NCBI RefSeq assembly: GCF_023283945.1
Contig: NZ_JAKIKW010000003.1
Location: 186,001 to 250,000, forward strand
DNA: 64,000 bases
Direction of reading: 5' to 3'
From: Shewanella gelidimarina
Lineage (GTDB): Bacteria > Pseudomonadota > Gammaproteobacteria > Enterobacterales > Shewanellaceae
How positions within the stretch are numbered: position 1 is the stretch's first letter; the number at the start of each line of letters is the position of its first letter. Below are positions 62,153 to 64,000 of this stretch, piece by piece. Made by a program: the position numbers and the translations under genes. Under the pieces are notes generated by a model. It saw nothing but the letters and a program-made list of their open reading frames with translations. It was not told the DNA's origin and ran no database searches.

Positions 62153-63112
62153 TTAAGATAGGAAAAGTAACGCTTGATACGCGACAAATGTAATGAGTAG
62201 GACAACGCCATGCCAAGGCTTTAGTTGTCTAGCGCGTCCGCTCAATAATATCAGTATTGCAAGCGCACTGCTCGTTGCAAGTACCATGTAGAAATCTCTC
62301 GTGCTTGCCGCGGCATCGACGGCACCCGGCGCGATAATGCCGGGTATTGCAAGTACCGCTAAAATATTAAATAAGTTTGAACCCACAATATTACCGATGG
62401 CTAAATCATCTTCTTTTTTCAACACGCCAGAAATACAGGCTGCAAGCTCAGGAAGACTGGTACCCACGGCAATAATCGTTAGTCCAATGACTAAGTCTGA
62501 AAGGTGATAAGCCTTAGCAATGCCTACAGCACCTTGAACCATCCAATCGGCTGAAAGAGGTAATAACACCATGCCGATGACCAGCCAAAAAATGGCTTTC
62601 TTGGTGGGGACATTTGATGGAACCTCATTATCGGCATCAATGGCTAGCGCATCGCGATTCTTATTCGTCAGACCATGCCAAATGAGGTAGCCCATTAATG
62701 CGAAAAAGAGCACTAAAAGAGACACACCTTCAATCCGGGTTAAAAAGCCGTCATGTAAAAAGTAACCCACAATGGCGGTGGCGGCTAACATTAAAGGGAT
62801 TTCACGTTTCAGCGTTTGTGAACTCACGGAAATCGCCCCGAGTAACGCTGTAATACCTAGAATAAGTGTGATGTTAGCGATATTGGAACCGAGCACATTA
62901 CCAATGGCTGTATCAGTCATGCCTTCCATTGACGCGGTTGCGGCAACAAACATTTCTGGTGCAGAGCTGCCCATAGCTACAATGGTTAAGCCGATTAACA
63001 TTGGTGGAAGGCCTAAGTTGCGTGCAAAAGCTGCCGCACCATATACAAACTTATCTGCGCTCCAGACTAAAGCACTTAAGCCAGCCACTAACAAAAATAT
63101 ATTAAATAACAT
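62153..63112 (-). CDS. yrbG: CaCA-family cation antiporter YrbG
   Basis: A 319-residue membrane protein with ten segments and two inverted repeats. The alpha-repeat motifs are MGSSAPEMFVAATAS with GNVLGSNIANI in the first half and VGTSLPELAACISG with GNIVGSNLFNILAV in the second, as in calcium/sodium exchangers. Transport direction and ion are not known for YrbG. It is first in the minus-strand LPS block and divergent from mlaF. Confidence 0.93.
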   Translation of the reverse strand: MLFNIFLLVAGLSALVWSADKFVYGAAAFARNLGLPPMLIGLTIVAMGSSAPEMFVAATASMEGMTDTAIGNVLGSNIANITLILGITALLGAISVSSQTLKREIPLMLAATAIVGYFLHDGFLTRIEGVSLLVLFFALMGYLIWHGLTNKNRDALAIDADNEVPSNVPTKKAIFWLVIGMVLLPLSADWMVQGAVGIAKAYHLSDLVIGLTIIAVGTSLPELAACISGVLKKEDDLAIGNIVGSNLFNILAVLAIPGIIAPGAVDAAASTRDFYMVLATSSALAILILLSGRARQLKPWHGVVLLITFVAYQALLFLS

Positions 63113-63287
63113 CGATTCTAAGTATTTGAGGATATAGCCGCGTATTTTCGCTGTAATTTAACAAAAATGAAAGTATTGAGGCGAGATAGTGTTGATTTGG
63201 TTGTACCTGATTGTTCAATTACGTACAATTTCTCCCTTTCCAGTACGGAAAAATGGATGTTTCTTAATTCGATTGCAGGGCTCATGC

Positions 63288-64000
63288 ATGACTCAAAACC
63301 ATAATTCATTGGTCGAAATTCAGAATATGGCCTTTAGCCGCGGCTCACATGTCATTTATGAAGACATCAGTCTGTCGATCCCTAAAGGCAAGGTTACTGC
63401 AATAATGGGACCCAGCGGCATAGGCAAAACCACCTTACTGAAATTAATCGGTGGTCAGCTTACGCCTAGTAAAGGCAAAGTGCTTTTTGATGGCATCGAT
63501 GTGCATCAATGTAGCCGCAACCAATTATTTGTATTGCGTAAACGCATGAGTATGCTGTTCCAAAGTGGCGCGCTATTTACCGACATGAATGTGTTCGATA
63601 ATGTTGCGTTTGCGCTTAGGGAACACTCTGGTTTACCTGAAGCGATTATTCGCCGCATCGTGTTGATGAAGCTCGAAGCGGTTGGACTGCGCGGCGCGGC
63701 GCCGTTAATGCCGACCGAGCTTTCGGGAGGTATGCAGCGTAGAGCTGCCTTGGCTCGTGCCATCGCCTTGGAACCGGAAATCATTCTTTATGATGAACCG
63801 TTTGCGGGACAAGACCCTATTTCAATGGGGGTTTTGGTTAAATTAATTCGTGAACTGTCCGATGCACTTAACCTGACTTCAGTGGTGGTGTCCCATGACG
63901 TGCAAGAGGTGCTAGGCATTGCTGATTATGTCTATGTACTGGCAGATAAAAGAATTATCGCTCATGGCACACCTGAAGAGCTGCGCTTGGCTGACAATCC
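63288..64000 (+). CDS. mlaF: Phospholipid transport ATPase MlaF (cut by right edge)
   Basis: The first 237 codons of an ABC ATPase that runs off the window. Walker A GPSGIGKTT (41-49), signature LSGGMQRRAALARA, Walker B ILYDEPFAGQDP and the switch His in VVVSHDVQEV are all present. The Mla system moves phospholipids between the membranes; mlaEDCB should follow to the right. Of two overlapping ATGs, only the one at 63288 stays open. The gene is divergent from yrbG across 175 bases, as in other gammaproteobacteria. Confidence 0.95.
   Translation, partial: MTQNHNSLVEIQNMAFSRGSHVIYEDISLSIPKGKVTAIMGPSGIGKTTLLKLIGGQLTPSKGKVLFDGIDVHQCSRNQLFVLRKRMSMLFQSGALFTDMNVFDNVAFALREHSGLPEAIIRRIVLMKLEAVGLRGAAPLMPTELSGGMQRRAALARAIALEPEIILYDEPFAGQDPISMGVLVKLIRELSDALNLTSVVVSHDVQEVLGIADYVYVLADKRIIAHGTPEELRLADN

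Overview
The window looks like a chromosomal segment of a marine gammaproteobacterium, most likely Shewanella. The basis is the gene order mlaF / yrbG-kdsD-kdsC-lptC-lptA-lptB-rpoN-hpf-ptsN-rapZ-ptsO, a 467-residue NrfA-type nitrite reductase, small proteins I recognise as Shewanella/Vibrio families (DUF2999, DP-EP/DUF1888, a CCGSCS-ending peptide), and moderate GC. This placement comes from remembered family knowledge, not a database search. I saw no tRNA, rRNA, CRISPR array, integrase or complete insertion sequence with inverted ends.

Layout. 0-5.4 kb: a PAS-GGDEF-EAL membrane protein with a zinc-binding-like C-terminal helix bundle, and two orphans. 5.7-10.5 kb: a 59-residue CCGSCS peptide, a large amidohydrolase with a Cys/His-rich leader, a 52-residue peptide and an exported mono-haem protein with a Cys-rich tail; I do not recognise this set as a described system. 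10.9-12.6 kb: YafY-like regulator, GyrI-like protein, glyoxalase-fold protein. 12.9-16.4 kb: two neighbouring pentahaem nitrite reductases, a periplasmic NrfA and a lipoprotein paralogue on a PVV-repeat linker. 16.4-17.4 kb: AT-rich gap with one possible 51-residue membrane peptide. 17.4-30.8 kb: mostly ordinary genes (DUF1275, UPF0251 with a NifX-like protein, MarR with an EamA exporter, an ArsR-thioredoxin-permease set, DUF2999, flavin reductase, S41 protease lipoprotein, cysteine synthase, PpiB, a diguanylate cyclase).

31.1-36.9 kb is the most unusual stretch. A REP-associated tyrosine transposase (RAYT) is preceded by one REP-like unit and followed by about 0.75 kb of nested direct repeats. 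The repeats carry copies of a ribosome binding site plus start codon of a lost gene, and two copies of one terminator hairpin. Next come a DP-EP protein and a 1078-residue winged-helix / nSTAND NTPase / transmembrane / TPR protein, which looks like a membrane-bound signal-transducing regulator.

37-54.6 kb: a molybdate-binding Mop protein, an MFS carrier, an RNA-methyltransferase-like enzyme, a hydrolase, a GAF protein, a two-component system divergent from a GtrB-ArnT-GtrA-like glycosylation operon, an FG-GAP exported protein, a DUF4397 lipoprotein, an OmpA-family lipoprotein, ModA and MgtE. 54.7-64 kb: the conserved nitrogen-PTS, sigma-54 and LPS-transport block on the minus strand, with mlaF leaving divergently and cut by the right edge.

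The best candidates for something undescribed are the winged-helix-nSTAND-TPR/DP-EP pair beside the RAYT repeat field, and the amidohydrolase/small peptide/haem protein cassette with its alternative RNA hairpins.
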